NCBI GenBank assembly: GCA_050331335.1
Contig: JBHJGY010000006.1
Coordinates: 1-34,747 of the forward strand
Length of the DNA stretch: 34,747 nt
Source of the DNA: Thermohalobaculum sp050331335
GTDB lineage: Bacteria > Pseudomonadota > Alphaproteobacteria > Rhodobacterales > Rhodobacteraceae
Direction: 5' to 3'
Positions 14,541 to 22,800 of the stretch are shown piece after piece. How positions within the stretch are numbered: the first letter of the stretch is position 1; the number at the start of each line of letters is the position of its first letter. The translations under genes and the position numbers were made by a program. The notes under the pieces are model-generated. The model had not been told where the DNA came from. It worked only from the letters and a program-made list of their open reading frames with translations, and made no database searches.

Positions 14541-16340
14541 TCAGCCGTCCATCTTGAGGGCGTTGATGAACGCCTCTTGCGGGATGTCGACGCGGCCGAA
14601 CTGACGCATCTTCTTCTTGCCGGCCTTCTGCTTGTCGAGGAGCTTGCGTTTGCGGGTCGCGTCGCCGCCATAGCATTTCGCAGTGACGTCTTTCCTGAGC
14701 GCCGACAGCGTCTCGCGCGCGATCACCCGCCCGCCGATCGCCGCCTGGATGGGGATCTTGAACATATGCTGCGGGATCAGCTCCTTGAGCTTCTCGCACA
14801 TCACCCGGCCGCGGCTCTCCGCCTTCTCCCGGTGAACGATGGTCGAGAGCGCGTCCACCGGCTCTTCGTTGACCAGGATCTGCATTTTGACCAGCGCGCC
14901 TGCCTCGTAGCCGTCCATCTGATAATCGAAGGAGGCATAGCCCTTGGTCACCGATTTCAGCCGGTCGTAGAAGTCGAAGACCACCTCGTTGAGCGGAAGC
15001 CGGTAGACCGCCATCGCGCGGCTGCCCGCATAGGTGAGGTCGGTCTGCACGCCGCGGCGCTCCTGGCAGAGCTTGAGCACATCGCCGAGATATTCGTCCG
15101 GCACCAGGATGGAGGCCTTGATCCAGGGCTCTTCGATGCGGTCGATTTTCACGACATCGGGCATGTCGGCGGGGTTGTGAAGCTCCTCCGTCGTGCCGTC
15201 GGTCATGTGGAGATGGTAGACCACCGAGGGGGCGGTGGTGATCAGGTCGATGTCGTATTCGCGCTCCAGACGCTCGCGGATCACCTCGAGATGAAGCAGC
15301 CCGAGGAAGCCGCAGCGGAAGCCGAAGCCCAGTGCCGCGGAGGTCTCCATCTCGTGGGTGAAGGACGCGTCGTTGAGCGCGAGCTTCTCGATGGCGTCGC
15401 GCAGCTGTTCGAAGTCGTTGCTGTCCACGGGGAAGAGCCCGCAGAAGACCACCGGGACAGAGGGTTTGAACCCCGGGAGCGGCTCGGCGCAGGCCTTGCG
15501 CTCATGGGTGATGGTATCGCCGACGCGGGTGTCGCGGACCTGCTTGATCGAGGCGGTGAGGAACCCGATTTCGCCCGGATGCAGCTCGCCCGTCATGTTC
15601 ATCTGGGGCGTGAAGACGCCGACGCGGTCCACCGGGTAGGTCGCGCCGGTTTGCATCATTTTGATTTTATCGCCCTTACGCAGCACCCCGTCCATGATGC
15701 GCACGAGGACGACCACCCCAAGATAAGCGTCATAGCAGCTGTCGACGAGCATGGCCTTGAGCGGTGCGTCCGGATCGCCCTCGGGCGCGGGCAAGCGCTG
15801 AACGATGGCCTCGAGCACATCTTCGATGCCAAGCCCGGTTTTGGCTGAGATCAGCAGCGCATCCGAGGCGTCTATCCCGATCACATCCTCGATCTGCTCG
15901 GCAACCCGCTCCGGCTCGGCGGCCGGCAGGTCGATCTTGTTGAGTACGGGCACGATCTCGTGATCCGCCTCGATCGCCTGATAGACATTGGCCAGCGTTT
16001 GCGCCTCGACGCCTTGAGAGGCGTCGACCACCAGCAACGACCCCTCGACCGCCTGCATCGAGCGCGAGACTTCGTAGCCGAAATCCACATGGCCAGGCGT
16101 ATCGATCAGGTTGATCTTGTACTCCTTGCCGTCTTTCGCTCGGTAGATAAGGCGCACGGTCTGCGCCTTCACGGTGATGCCGCGCTCGCGCTCGATATCC
16201 ATCGAATCGAGCAGCTGCGCCTTCATCTCGCGTTCGGTCACGGTGCCCGTGGACTGGATCAGCCGATCCGCCAGGGTGGATTTCCCGTGGTCGATATGCG
16301 CGACGATGGAGAAGTTGCGGATGTGAGAGAGCTTGGCCAT
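14541..16340 (-). CDS. lepA: Elongation factor 4 (LepA GTPase)
   Basis: A 599-residue translational GTPase of normal length. The P-loop is AHIDHGKST at 14-22, with DTPGHVDF (G3) and NKIDLP (G4) following; the C-terminal LepA-specific domain is complete, ending KKKMRQFGRVDIPQEAFI. LepA back-translocates or otherwise remodels stalled ribosomes and is membrane-associated in part. The ATG at 16340 has only a weak ribosome binding site. It diverges from the RimK-like gene over 201 bp, which includes a strong hairpin in its own leader. Confidence 0.97.
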   Translation of the reverse strand: MAKLSHIRNFSIVAHIDHGKSTLADRLIQSTGTVTEREMKAQLLDSMDIERERGITVKAQTVRLIYRAKDGKEYKINLIDTPGHVDFGYEVSRSMQAVEGSLLVVDASQGVEAQTLANVYQAIEADHEIVPVLNKIDLPAAEPERVAEQIEDVIGIDASDALLISAKTGLGIEDVLEAIVQRLPAPEGDPDAPLKAMLVDSCYDAYLGVVVLVRIMDGVLRKGDKIKMMQTGATYPVDRVGVFTPQMNMTGELHPGEIGFLTASIKQVRDTRVGDTITHERKACAEPLPGFKPSVPVVFCGLFPVDSNDFEQLRDAIEKLALNDASFTHEMETSAALGFGFRCGFLGLLHLEVIRERLEREYDIDLITTAPSVVYHLHMTDGTTEELHNPADMPDVVKIDRIEEPWIKASILVPDEYLGDVLKLCQERRGVQTDLTYAGSRAMAVYRLPLNEVVFDFYDRLKSVTKGYASFDYQMDGYEAGALVKMQILVNEEPVDALSTIVHREKAESRGRVMCEKLKELIPQHMFKIPIQAAIGGRVIARETLSALRKDVTAKCYGGDATRKRKLLDKQKAGKKKMRQFGRVDIPQEAFINALKMDG

Positions 16341-16393
16341 ACCAAAGGCTTATGGGGCTTCCGCAGCGCCGGTCAAGCGGCCTGCGACAGGCT

Positions 16394-16420
16394 GGCACCG
16401 CCGCTCCGGTGCGGCGTGCC
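16394..16420 (-). promoter_or_regulatory. Stable hairpin in the lepA leader
   Basis: GGCA (16394-16397) with TGCC (16417-16420) and CGCCGC (16399-16404) with GCGGCG (16411-16416) make ten base pairs with one bulged C at 16398 and a 6-nt loop. It lies 54-80 nt upstream of the lepA ATG within the 201-bp divergent region. Role unknown; a transcribed leader structure is one option. Confidence 0.4.
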
Positions 16421-16541
16421 GGTCGGTTCGACAACGGGGCCGCCTAGGGCCGGCAGCGGCTGAAGCTGTCGAAAAGAGGCGCGACTGTCCGGGCTGGCGT
16501 CGCTAACCTAAGCCAAATGTGGGACCCCGGGGGCAGGGCCA

Positions 16542-17555
16542 ATGAAAATCTGGATTCTGTACCGGGACTCGGCGGCGCATCTGCGATCCGAGGCCCATGA
16601 AGTGCGCCGCCTCGTTGCGACTGCAGAGAGCCGCGGACACAGTGTCGAGGTGCTCGCGCCTGAGCAGTTCGAACTCGTGGTCACCCGCGACGACCGCCGC
16701 TCGATCCTCGTCGACGGCGCGCCTGTGGAGCTTCCCGACATCGTGCTGCCGCGGATGGGCGCCGGGACCACCTATTTCGCGCTTGCCGTCATCCGACAGC
16801 TTGAGCGGCTTCGCGTGCCGACGATCAACACCGCCGCCGCGATCGAAACGGTGAAGGACAAGCTCTTCGCCCATCAACTCCTCGCCCAGCACCATCTGCC
16901 CATCCCGAAGACCATGCTGGCCAAGTTCCCAATAGATGTCGGGCTGGTCGCCCGTGCGCTCGGCTTTCCCGTGGTCGTCAAGACGCTCTCCGGCAGCCAG
17001 GGGAGCGGCGTGTTTCTCTGCGAGGATGCAGGCAAGTTCGACGATCTGATGCAGCTTGTGCGGGCCACCCAGTCGAACGCCAACCTGATCTTCCAGGAGT
17101 TCGTGGCAGACAGCCGCGGGCGCGATCTGAGGGTCTTCGTCGTCGGCGGACGCGTGGTTGCGGCAATGGAGCGCCGCTCGGCCGAGGGGGGCTTTAAGGC
17201 AAACTACACTCAAGGCGGAGAGGTGCGGGCCTGGACGCCTGACCGCGACGCCGAACTTCTCGCGCTCGAGAGCGCGCGGGTCCTCGGTCTCGAGATCGCC
17301 GGCATCGATCTGCTCTTCGACGGTGACGGCTACAAGATTTGCGAAGCCAACAGCGCGCCCGGCTTCGAGGGGCTCGAGGCCGCCACCGGACAGGATATTG
17401 CCGGCGAGATCGTCGATTTCCTGTGCTTCAGAATGCACGGGCGCACCGGAAAGGTTCCGCCCCAGCCTCTGCCGGCGCCGCCCCAGCCGCGCCCGCCAAC
17501 CTTGATGAGGGGTGATGGCTCGGAGGCCGTCGGAGCGGCGAGCCCGGCTGTCTGA
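16542..17555 (+). CDS. ATP-grasp ligase, RimK family
   Basis: A 337-residue ATP-grasp protein. The RimK-like preATP domain occupies ~1-100 and includes DIVLPRMGAGTTYFALAVIR; the ATP-binding part has VVKTLSGSQGSGVF, FQEFVADSRGRDLRVFVVG, and the metal-binding GIDLLFDGDGYKICEAN-type end. Members add glutamate to a protein or cofactor (ribosomal protein S6, tetrahydromethanopterin, F420). Which acceptor applies here cannot be told. The last ~45 residues are a Pro-rich tail (PPQPLPAPPQPRPP) not typical for the family. It converges with the phosphatase-like gene, with only 2 bp between the stop codons, and diverges from lepA. The start has a weak GGGCA-type site. Confidence 0.88.
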   Translation: MKIWILYRDSAAHLRSEAHEVRRLVATAESRGHSVEVLAPEQFELVVTRDDRRSILVDGAPVELPDIVLPRMGAGTTYFALAVIRQLERLRVPTINTAAAIETVKDKLFAHQLLAQHHLPIPKTMLAKFPIDVGLVARALGFPVVVKTLSGSQGSGVFLCEDAGKFDDLMQLVRATQSNANLIFQEFVADSRGRDLRVFVVGGRVVAAMERRSAEGGFKANYTQGGEVRAWTPDRDAELLALESARVLGLEIAGIDLLFDGDGYKICEANSAPGFEGLEAATGQDIAGEIVDFLCFRMHGRTGKVPPQPLPAPPQPRPPTLMRGDGSEAVGAASPAV

Positions 17556-17557
17556 CC

Positions 17558-17998
17558 TCAGCTGCGCAGGCGGGCCGCGAAGACCTCGGCCGCTTCCTCA
17601 ATGAGATCGAGCGCGCGTTCGAAATCCTCCATCGTGCCGTCGTGAGGGTCGAGGATTTCGATCCCCTCGGGGTGGAGCAGCCTGACGCGCCTGCCGTTCG
17701 TTGGAAGCGGCCAGGTTCGCAAGTGGTCCTGCACATACCGGTCGACCGCCAGCCAGACGTCGAATTGCGCGATCTCGATGCCAGAGAGCGGCCGACAGCG
17801 CTTGTCGTCGAGGCGGTAGCCTTTTGCCCGGGCCACCTGCACGGCTCTGGGGTCCGGCGGCACGCCCGGCTCGATAATGCTGATGCCGGCGCTCTCGACT
17901 TTCGCGGGTAACCCGGCTGCGCCAAGTTTCTGCCGGAACACCACCTCGGCGAGGGGGCCGCGACATATGTTCCCGAAGTCGATGCAGAGAAGGTGCAT
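17558..17998 (-). CDS. Low-molecular-weight phosphotyrosine phosphatase homologue lacking the nucleophile
   Basis: A 146-residue protein with the LMW-PTP fold order. The canonical loop VCxGNICRSP is here CIDFGNICRGP (residues 5-15): Asp7 stands where the nucleophilic cysteine should be, and Gly14 replaces the serine after the arginine. The general-acid region is kept as ILDPHDGTMEDF. The codon for Asp7 is plainly GAC in the sequence. Family members remove phosphate from protein tyrosines or reduce arsenate, both needing that cysteine, so a non-catalytic or altered role is inferred. The ATG at 17998 has GGAG seven bases before it. A short inverted repeat lies 21 bp upstream. It is downstream of hrpB (99-bp gap). 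Confidence 0.85.
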   Translation of the reverse strand: MHLLCIDFGNICRGPLAEVVFRQKLGAAGLPAKVESAGISIIEPGVPPDPRAVQVARAKGYRLDDKRCRPLSGIEIAQFDVWLAVDRYVQDHLRTWPLPTNGRRVRLLHPEGIEILDPHDGTMEDFERALDLIEEAAEVFAARLRS

Positions 17999-18018
17999 AA
18001 ATGCTCCGAATCGCTACG

Positions 18019-18038
18019 GTGACCCAACCATAGGTCAC
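18019..18038. promoter_or_regulatory. Inverted repeat before the phosphatase-like gene
   Basis: GTGACC (18019-18024) and GGTCAC (18033-18038) form a perfect 6-bp inverted repeat with an 8-base spacer, 21 bp upstream of the ATG at 17998. It could be an operator dyad or an RNA hairpin between hrpB and this gene; no T-run follows. Confidence 0.4.
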
Positions 18039-18097
18039 GCTTCGTGGCCAGCCCAGCAAGAGGTGCCGTTTGCCTAGGCTGCGCGCTCTCGTGGCTG

Positions 18098-20602
18098 TTA
18101 GCGCGCCCTCGGCTTGGCCCGGCGGGTCGGGGCGGCGGTTGCGGGATCGTCTGGCCAGGGATGCTTGGGGTTGCGGGCGCGCATCTCTTTGGCGACGTCG
18201 GTCCAAGAGCCGGCCCAAAAACCCGGAAGATCCCGCGTGATCTGCACAGGCCGGCCGGCAGGGGAGAGCAACTCCAGAACAACCGCGACGGGAGGATCGC
18301 CCACGCAGGGATGCTCGGTCAGGCCAAACATTTCCTGTACACGAACCGAGAGCGTGGGCTCGGGGCGGCCATAATCGATCCGCGGGCAGGCGCCGAGGGG
18401 GGTCTCGATGCGCTCTGGCGCGCGCGCGGCAACTTCCTGGCTCAGGTTCCAGCCCAGATCGGCGTCGAGCAGGGCCCGAAGATCGAGGGTCTGGGCCTCC
18501 TCGAGCCGGGTCATCCCCGCGAGATGCGGGGTCAGCCACCGGTCAAGCCCTTCGAGCAAGGCTGGCGCGGACCAGTCCGGTAGCCGATCGGCAAATGCGC
18601 CACCCTGAGATTTTAACCAACCCGTGCGGGCCCTCAGGCTCTCGGCAGCGGTGGACCAAGCGAGCGCGCCGAGCCCTTTCTCCCGCACGCCGTCGGCCAG
18701 TGCCGCGCCCAGGACCTCGGCCGGAGCGTCACGCCAGACACGGTCGAGCAACGCAATGGCGCCCAGCCGTTCCTGGGCCCGGGCGACCACGCGGCCCTCC
18801 CGCTTCGACCAGTTCGCCGTCTCCACCCATTCGAGGCGCGCGCCATGGATCTCGCGCAGGCGGGCTTCGGTGATCGGAGCGGCGAGGCGGATCCGTGCGT
18901 CCCGGCCGGCATCCTCAAGATCGGCGCATACAAGAAGACGCTGGCCCGCCAGGGTGTCGTCTGTGGCGAGCACCGCGCCCCGTCCGCCGGACAGCAGATA
19001 GCGTGGCGCCGTGCCCGGCCGACGCAGCCCGATGCGGTCGGGATACGCATAGGCGAGAAGCGCGCCAGCCTCCGCCCCTGCCCGCGCCGGGTCGGGCTGG
19101 GCGCCTCTGGGCGCCAGGCGACGGGCTTCCCCGGTGATCCGCTCAGCAGCGCGGGGGTCGGTACCGTCGGGCCGCTTGCCGCCTGCGAGGGCAACGAGGC
19201 GGGGCCCGAGATCGGCACCGGTTGATCGCGGAAACGGGTCGCGCGCGCCGAGTAGTGCGGCGAGCAGCCCGGCCTCAGCCCCAAGCCCCTCCGCGTCGGC
19301 CATGGTGAGCATATGGGCGAGCCTGGGATGGGTGGGGCGCTCGGCGAGCACGCGGCCATGGGGGGTGATGCGGTGCTGGGCGTCGAGCGCGCCCAAACCC
19401 TGCAGCAGCGTTCGTGCTTCCGCCATGGCGGGCGCCGGAGGGGGGTCGAGGAAAGCGAGTTCATCGGGCTCAGCCCCCCAGGCCGCGAGATCGAGGGCGA
19501 GTGGCGCCAGATCTGCCTCTGAGATCTCAGGCGGTGCGGCTGCGGGCAAGGCGCCTTCCTCGGCGCGGCTCCAGAGCCGGTAGCAAATGCCCGGTCCGAG
19601 CCGCCCCGCACGGCCGCGGCGCTGGTCGGCCTCAGCCCGCGATACCGGTGCGGTCACGAGCCGGCCCATCCCGGTTTCTGGGTTGACGCGCGCGCGCCGG
19701 GCCCTGCCGCCGTCGATGACGATCCGCACGCCGGCGACCGTCAGCGATGTCTCCGCGATCGCCGTGGCGAGCACGACGCGTCGGCGGCCTTGCGGATCGG
19801 GCTCCAGGGCTGCGCGCTGACGCTCGAAGGGCAGAGCCCCGTAGAGCGCATGCGTTGGCAGGTCCGGCGCGCGCTCATTGAGCAGGCTCTGGGTCCGCTG
19901 GATCTCCCCGGCGCCCGGTAGAAACGCCAGGATATCTCCGCCAGGTTCATCTTTCGTCTCTGCGAGTGCGGTCAGGATCGTCTCCGCCATGGCGGCCTCC
20001 AGGGCCCCGCGGCCCTTTGAGAGGGGGCGGTCGCACCAGCGGGTCTCGACGGGATGCGCCCGGCCCGCGCTTTCGATCACGGGGGCCCCGCCGAGCAGCT
20101 GCGCAAAGGCCTTGGTATCCAAGGTGGCCGACATCGGCAGAAGGCGCAGGTCAGGACGGAGGGAGCTCTGCACGTCCAGGGTCAGCGCGAGGCCGAGATC
20201 GGAATGGATCGAGCGTTCATGCACCTCGTCGAACAGCACGGCCGACACCCCGGCGAGGCCTGGATCCGCTTGCAGGAAGCGCGTGAGGATCCCCTCGGTG
20301 ACGACTTCGATGCGGGTCTCGGGGCCGGTGCGGGCCTCACCTCGGATGCGGTAGCCGACGCGGCCGCCTGGCCGTTCGCCCAATTGGGCGGCCAGGCGCT
20401 CGGCCGCAGCGCGGGCGGCGATCCGGCGTGGCTCGAGCATCAGGATCCGGCCTGTCGCCCAGGGCGCGGCCATCAGTGCAAGCGGCACCCGAGTGGTCTT
20501 GCCCGCGCCGGGCGGGGCCGCGAGGACCGCGCTCGGATTGGCGGCGAGCGCTGCGGCAAGCCTGGGCAGAACGGCGTCGATCGGGAGCGGTTCTTGTAGC
20601 AT
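18098..20602 (-). CDS. hrpB: ATP-dependent helicase HrpB (DEAH box)
   Basis: An 834-residue helicase of usual length. Motif I is APPGAGKTT at 29-37, motif II DEVH in LFDEVHERS, motif III SATLD, motif VI the QRRGRAGRLGPG stretch; the HrpB-specific C-terminal region ends with KHPWPDDP. HrpB is a DEAH-family protein of bacteria whose RNA substrate is not well known. The ATG at 20602 starts the family-conserved MLQEPLPIDAVLPRL; 69 further in-frame codons upstream lie in the divergent region and lack conservation. It diverges from meaB over 173 bp in which I see no clear promoter. Confidence 0.95.
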   Translation of the reverse strand: MLQEPLPIDAVLPRLAAALAANPSAVLAAPPGAGKTTRVPLALMAAPWATGRILMLEPRRIAARAAAERLAAQLGERPGGRVGYRIRGEARTGPETRIEVVTEGILTRFLQADPGLAGVSAVLFDEVHERSIHSDLGLALTLDVQSSLRPDLRLLPMSATLDTKAFAQLLGGAPVIESAGRAHPVETRWCDRPLSKGRGALEAAMAETILTALAETKDEPGGDILAFLPGAGEIQRTQSLLNERAPDLPTHALYGALPFERQRAALEPDPQGRRRVVLATAIAETSLTVAGVRIVIDGGRARRARVNPETGMGRLVTAPVSRAEADQRRGRAGRLGPGICYRLWSRAEEGALPAAAPPEISEADLAPLALDLAAWGAEPDELAFLDPPPAPAMAEARTLLQGLGALDAQHRITPHGRVLAERPTHPRLAHMLTMADAEGLGAEAGLLAALLGARDPFPRSTGADLGPRLVALAGGKRPDGTDPRAAERITGEARRLAPRGAQPDPARAGAEAGALLAYAYPDRIGLRRPGTAPRYLLSGGRGAVLATDDTLAGQRLLVCADLEDAGRDARIRLAAPITEARLREIHGARLEWVETANWSKREGRVVARAQERLGAIALLDRVWRDAPAEVLGAALADGVREKGLGALAWSTAAESLRARTGWLKSQGGAFADRLPDWSAPALLEGLDRWLTPHLAGMTRLEEAQTLDLRALLDADLGWNLSQEVAARAPERIETPLGACPRIDYGRPEPTLSVRVQEMFGLTEHPCVGDPPVAVVLELLSPAGRPVQITRDLPGFWAGSWTDVAKEMRARNPKHPWPDDPATAAPTRRAKPRAR

Positions 20603-20775
20603 GATGCTCGTTTGGCGGCTCTGGGCAGTCCTGGCAAGCGACTGGCGGCGGCGCATGGCGCGATTGCCGGCGGGGTGGCGGGCGCAGTAGGGACACAGGC
20701 GCGCGCCGCCCCATGCGGGGGCCGAGGGACGACGACGCTCGGTGCCCCGGCGGTTTGGCGTTGGGGGAGTGAGGC

Positions 20776-21813
20776 ATGGCAGGCACCGAGGAGATGCGGG
20801 GGGCGGCACCGCAGGACGGTTCAGAGACGGCGCGGGCGGCCGAGCGGTTGGCCGAGGGGCTCGCCGCCGGCGACCGACGCGCGCTCGCCCGGGCGATCAC
20901 CTGCGTGGAGTCGACGCAGCCTGCGCATCGCGCGGTGGCCCGGACGCTCCTACACCGGCTCGGGCCTGAGACGGCGGGGCTGCGGATCGGGCTCACCGGA
21001 ACCCCGGGAGTTGGCAAGTCCAGCTTCATCGAGCGATTTGGCCTGATGTTGATCGAGGAGGGCCACAAGGTCGCCGTGTTGGCGGTGGACCCGTCCTCGG
21101 CGCGCTCCGGCGGTTCGATCCTCGGCGACAAGACCCGGATGGAGCGGCTGGCCCGGGCGCGCGCGGCGTTCATCCGGCCCTCCCCGGCGGGGGCGGCGTT
21201 GGGCGGGGTCGCTCGACGGACCCGGGAGGCCATCCGCGTCGTTGCGGCGGCAGGGTTCGACACGGTGATCGTGGAGACCGTCGGCGTTGGTCAGTCGGAG
21301 ACGCTTGTGGCGGAGATGACGGATCTGTTTTTGCTCCTCATCGCCCCTGGCGGCGGGGACGACCTTCAGGGCGTCAAGCGCGGGATCATGGAGATGGCCG
21401 ACCTCGTCGTGGTCAACAAGGCGGACGGCGCGTTGAAGCCGCTCGCCGAGGCCACGCGCGCCGATTATAGCGGGGCGCTGTCATTGCTGCGCAGACGCCC
21501 CGGTGACCCGGACGATATCCCGGCCGCGCTCACGGCCTCGGCGCTCACCGGCACCGGGCTTCCGGAAATTTGGGAGCGGCTGCAGGCGCTCGACACGTGG
21601 CGGGCAGAGACCGGCTGGCGGGCGGAGCGGCGCCGTGCTCAGGCGGTCGCGGCGTTCGAGCGCGCCTTCTCGGAGGGGCTTCTGGCTGCCGCGCGGGCTG
21701 ATAGCGGGCTCGCCGCGCTTATGGCCGAGAGTCGCGGTAGGGTTGCGTCCGGAGATCTTTTGCCAGAGATTGCTGCAGAGACCCTGCTGGCGCAATTTCT
21801 TGGCCGCCATTGA
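20776..21813 (+). CDS. meaB: Methylmalonyl-CoA mutase GTPase chaperone MeaB
   Basis: A 345-residue G3E-type GTPase. The P-loop is GTPGVGKSS at 75-83, then LAVDPSSARSGGSILGDKTR, the switch-region DTVIVETVGVGQSE, and NKAD for guanine recognition. MeaB loads and protects the B12-dependent methylmalonyl-CoA mutase, needed for propionyl-CoA use and the ethylmalonyl-CoA pathway. The older name ArgK refers to the same family. The ATG at 20776 follows GGGGGAGTGAGG. The mutase genes are not adjacent. It fits with mcd and the PHB genes in the same window as parts of acetyl-CoA/C3 metabolism. Confidence 0.95.
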   Translation: MAGTEEMRGAAPQDGSETARAAERLAEGLAAGDRRALARAITCVESTQPAHRAVARTLLHRLGPETAGLRIGLTGTPGVGKSSFIERFGLMLIEEGHKVAVLAVDPSSARSGGSILGDKTRMERLARARAAFIRPSPAGAALGGVARRTREAIRVVAAAGFDTVIVETVGVGQSETLVAEMTDLFLLLIAPGGGDDLQGVKRGIMEMADLVVVNKADGALKPLAEATRADYSGALSLLRRRPGDPDDIPAALTASALTGTGLPEIWERLQALDTWRAETGWRAERRRAQAVAAFERAFSEGLLAAARADSGLAALMAESRGRVASGDLLPEIAAETLLAQFLGRH

Positions 21814-21843
21814 GTCGACCCTGAAAGCCCGTGACCCGTTAAC

Positions 21844-21876
21844 GGCTCTGTGTCATCATTCTGTCATGATGGAGCC
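21844..21876 (+). promoter_or_regulatory. Pho-box-like direct repeat within an imperfect hairpin
   Basis: GTGTCAT (21850-21856), a 4-bp spacer CATT, and CTGTCAT (21861-21867) match the PhoB-box design of two CTGTCAT units spaced 11 bp apart, with one mismatch. The same bases form a hairpin: GGCTC (21844-21848) with GAGCC (21872-21876) and CATCAT (21854-21859) with ATGATG (21866-21871). The box lies 38 bp upstream of the ATG of the secreted protein gene. No good -10 follows, so function is not certain; the hairpin could instead end meaB transcription. Confidence 0.45.
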
Positions 21877-21904
21877 GAACGGAGCAACAGGGGAAGGGCA
21901 TCTG

Positions 21905-22432
21905 ATGCGGAGCATCACGAAGTTGACTGGCAAGGCGCTGCTTGCCACCGCGCTCCTCGCCGGGAGCGAATGGGCGGGGCCGCAGATCGAGGCGGAGCGT
22001 CGGGCGGCTTATAGTGCCGCGTGCAAGACCTACGAGAACCGGGCGCGTTTTCTGTCGCGAAACGGCGCCGTGGATTTTCTGGTGCTGATGGCTGAAGGCT
22101 GTCGCGCTGCGCAGGACACGCTTGCCCAGGGCTCGCGGGTCGAACGCCAGGTTGCCGAGGCTTATCTCGAGCGTCTGGTGCTGCTGCGCGACACCGTTAA
22201 ACAGATCAACATGGATCGGGTTTACGGTCGGGGCGCCGATCGATTTGCCCGACCGCTCCAGGGGGCAGGTCAGATGCGCCCGCTGTCGACCGTGTCAAAA
22301 TCCGGCGAGTTCCTGATCGCCCACCGGATGGGATTGATCAAAGCCTTCCGAACCTGGCGCGCCAAGACCGAGGCGGTCGCGCTGGCGCTGGGCAGCCGCG
22401 CCCCCCTTGCGCGGGCGCCGCAATCGCCGTAA
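21905..22432 (+). CDS. Small exported protein of unknown function
   Basis: A 175-residue protein with a short signal-like start (MRSITKLTGKALLATALLAG) and a helical, charged mature part (AACKTYENRARFLSRNG, later MLVL-type and EAYLERLVLLRDTVKQINMD). No enzymatic motif or lipobox. I chose the ATG at 21905 because AGGGGAAGGG lies just before it; ATGs at 21866 and 21869 are in or near the Pho-box-like repeat and would put non-hydrophobic residues before the signal. It follows meaB by 91 bp and is 15 bp upstream of the tRNA. Phosphate control is suggested only by the upstream repeat. Confidence 0.7.
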   Translation: MRSITKLTGKALLATALLAGSEWAGPQIEAERRAAYSAACKTYENRARFLSRNGAVDFLVLMAEGCRAAQDTLAQGSRVERQVAEAYLERLVLLRDTVKQINMDRVYGRGADRFARPLQGAGQMRPLSTVSKSGEFLIAHRMGLIKAFRTWRAKTEAVALALGSRAPLARAPQSP

Positions 22433-22447
22433 ATCGCCATAGGCCCT

Positions 22448-22523
22448 AGGGGTGTAGCTCAGTTGGTAGAGCATCGGTCTCCAAAACCGAGGGTCGGGGG
22501 TTCGAGCCCCTCCGCCCCTGCCA
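22448..22523 (+). tRNA. tRNA-Trp (anticodon CCA)
   Basis: A 76-nt cloverleaf with encoded CCA. The acceptor AGGGGTG pairs with CGCCCCT, the D arm is GCTC...GAGC, the anticodon arm is TCGGT-CTCCAAA-ACCGA giving anticodon CCA, and the T arm GGGGG-TTCGAGC-CCCTC has one G-T pair. tRNA-Trp directly before secE is a common arrangement in bacteria. Confidence 0.97.
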
Positions 22524-22569
22524 TGGGCCCAGAAGCGGGCCAGCCCAACCGCGCGCGAAGGAGGATCCG

Positions 22570-22755
22570 ATGATCAACCCGGCACAATTTGTCGCCCAAG
22601 TGCGCACCGAAGGCAGCAAAGTCGTTTGGCCGAGCCGAAAGGAAGCCGGCATGACGACGATTATGGTCTTCGTGATGACCATTCTCGTGGCGCTGTTTTT
22701 CTTTTTGGTGGACGGCATCCTGGCGCTGGCGATCGACACTCTGCTCTCACTCTGA
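22570..22755 (+). CDS. secE: Preprotein translocase subunit SecE
   Basis: A 61-residue single-span SecE, the short form of most bacteria. The amphipathic N-terminal part contains EGSKVVWPSRKEA, in which VWPSRKE is the family hallmark, and one membrane helix lies at ~30-53 (MVFVMTILVALFFFLVDGIL). SecE clamps SecY in the translocon. GGAGGATCCG precedes the ATG. It sits between tRNA-Trp and nusG, its normal place. Confidence 0.97.
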   Translation: MINPAQFVAQVRTEGSKVVWPSRKEAGMTTIMVFVMTILVALFFFLVDGILALAIDTLLSL

Positions 22756-22759
22756 CCCC

Positions 22760-22775
22760 GCCAGGCCGGTCTGGC
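22760..22775 (+). terminator. Short hairpin after secE
   Basis: GCCAG (22760-22764) pairs with CTGGC (22771-22775) around GCCGGT, starting 4 bp after the secE stop. There is no T-run, so it may be a weak terminator or a processing site ahead of the nusG promoter. Confidence 0.3.
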
Positions 22776-22800
22776 CGATCGGTTGGGATTGCGCTTAAGA

